Shown: positions 5,920 through 6,021 of the stretch, one piece after another | How positions within the stretch are numbered: position 1 is the first letter of the stretch | Layout: each line of letters starts with the position of its first letter | Assembly (NCBI GenBank): GCA_002471575.1 | Contig: DKQG01000055.1 | Span: 12,937 to 18,957, forward strand | Source of the DNA: Alphaproteobacteria bacterium UBA7314 | GTDB lineage: Bacteria > Pseudomonadota > Alphaproteobacteria > MPNO01 > UBA830 | Length of the DNA: 6,021 bases | Direction: 5' to 3' | The notes under the pieces: model-generated | Databases searched by the model: none | Told to the model about the DNA's origin: nothing | Seen by the model: the letters and a program-made list of their open reading frames with translations, nothing else | Position numbers and translations under genes: made by a program

Positions 5920-5990
5920 AAATATTCTGAGAGTGAAAGGTGCCAAATATTCTGAGAGTGAAAGGTGCCATCGCGCTGAAAATTGTGCCA
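5920..5990. repeat. Perfect 25-bp tandem duplication plus a third GTGCCA motif (IS21-like terminal repeats?)
   Basis: Bases 5920-5944 and 5945-5969 are identical 25-mers running from AAATATTCTGAGAG to AAAGGTGCC, directly adjacent with no spacer. The next base, A, completes a second GGTGCCA (5964-5970) matching the first (5939-5945), and a related TGTGCCA follows at 5984-5990. Spacing between the motifs is 25 and 20 bp. Several direct repeats of a GTGCCA-type core near an end are typical of IS21-family insertion sequences, where they are thought to bind the IstA transposase. No istA or istB sequence is visible, so this would be an element end running off the right edge or a remnant. Regulator-binding repeats upstream of folE are the alternative. 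Confidence 0.8.
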
Positions 5991-6021
5991 GACGCCAATA
6001 TCGAAAATGCTTCCCGAAACC

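Noticed and set aside
5728..5990. Riboswitch in the folE leader
   Set aside because: I see no tetrahydrofolate-, preQ1- or other riboswitch-like conserved core, and the best -10 box would leave almost no leader.
5586..5998. Two minus-strand open frames (5586-5918 and 5750-5998) upstream of and overlapping folE
   Set aside because: They run through the tandem repeats and into folE in the wrong frame, lack any family resemblance and lack a credible start; treated as chance frames.

Overview
The window reads as a gene-dense stretch of bacterial chromosome, about mid-50s % GC by eye, with seven consecutive complete genes all on the minus strand. The adjacency of GTP cyclohydrolase I and a stand-alone (HisE-less) phosphoribosyl-AMP cyclohydrolase is an arrangement I associate with Alphaproteobacteria, and the accessory oxygenase genes suit an environmental heterotroph. 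This taxonomic call is an inference; there is no rRNA or other marker here. I see no tRNA, rRNA or CRISPR array.

In transcription order (right to left), the first block is a tight housekeeping unit: folE, hisI and a MetE-core-like zinc methyltransferase. folE and hisI are 2 bp apart, and hisI overlaps the third gene by 4 bp. A small stem-loop follows the third gene. Next comes a DUF2786-like/HTH protein of unknown role.

The second block looks catabolic: a short-chain dehydrogenase, a Rieske non-heme iron oxygenase of the VanA/dicamba-monooxygenase type, and a TfdA/TauD-type Fe(II)/2-oxoglutarate dioxygenase. All three have complete catalytic motifs. A plausible sigma70-type promoter lies in the 84-bp gap before the Rieske gene, so the two oxygenases may be expressed as their own pair. 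No ferredoxin or reductase for the Rieske enzyme is present. The likely job is oxidative attack (O-demethylation, ether or C-S cleavage, or hydroxylation) on an aromatic or similar small molecule, with the dehydrogenase oxidising an alcohol or aldehyde product; the substrate cannot be read from sequence.

At the left edge a short plus-strand frame (2-136) may be the 3' end of a convergent gene cut by the window. At the right edge, upstream of folE, lies a non-coding stretch with a perfect 25-bp tandem duplication and a third related GTGCCA motif. It resembles the multiple terminal repeats of IS21-family insertion sequences, so a mobile-element end or remnant may border this locus.
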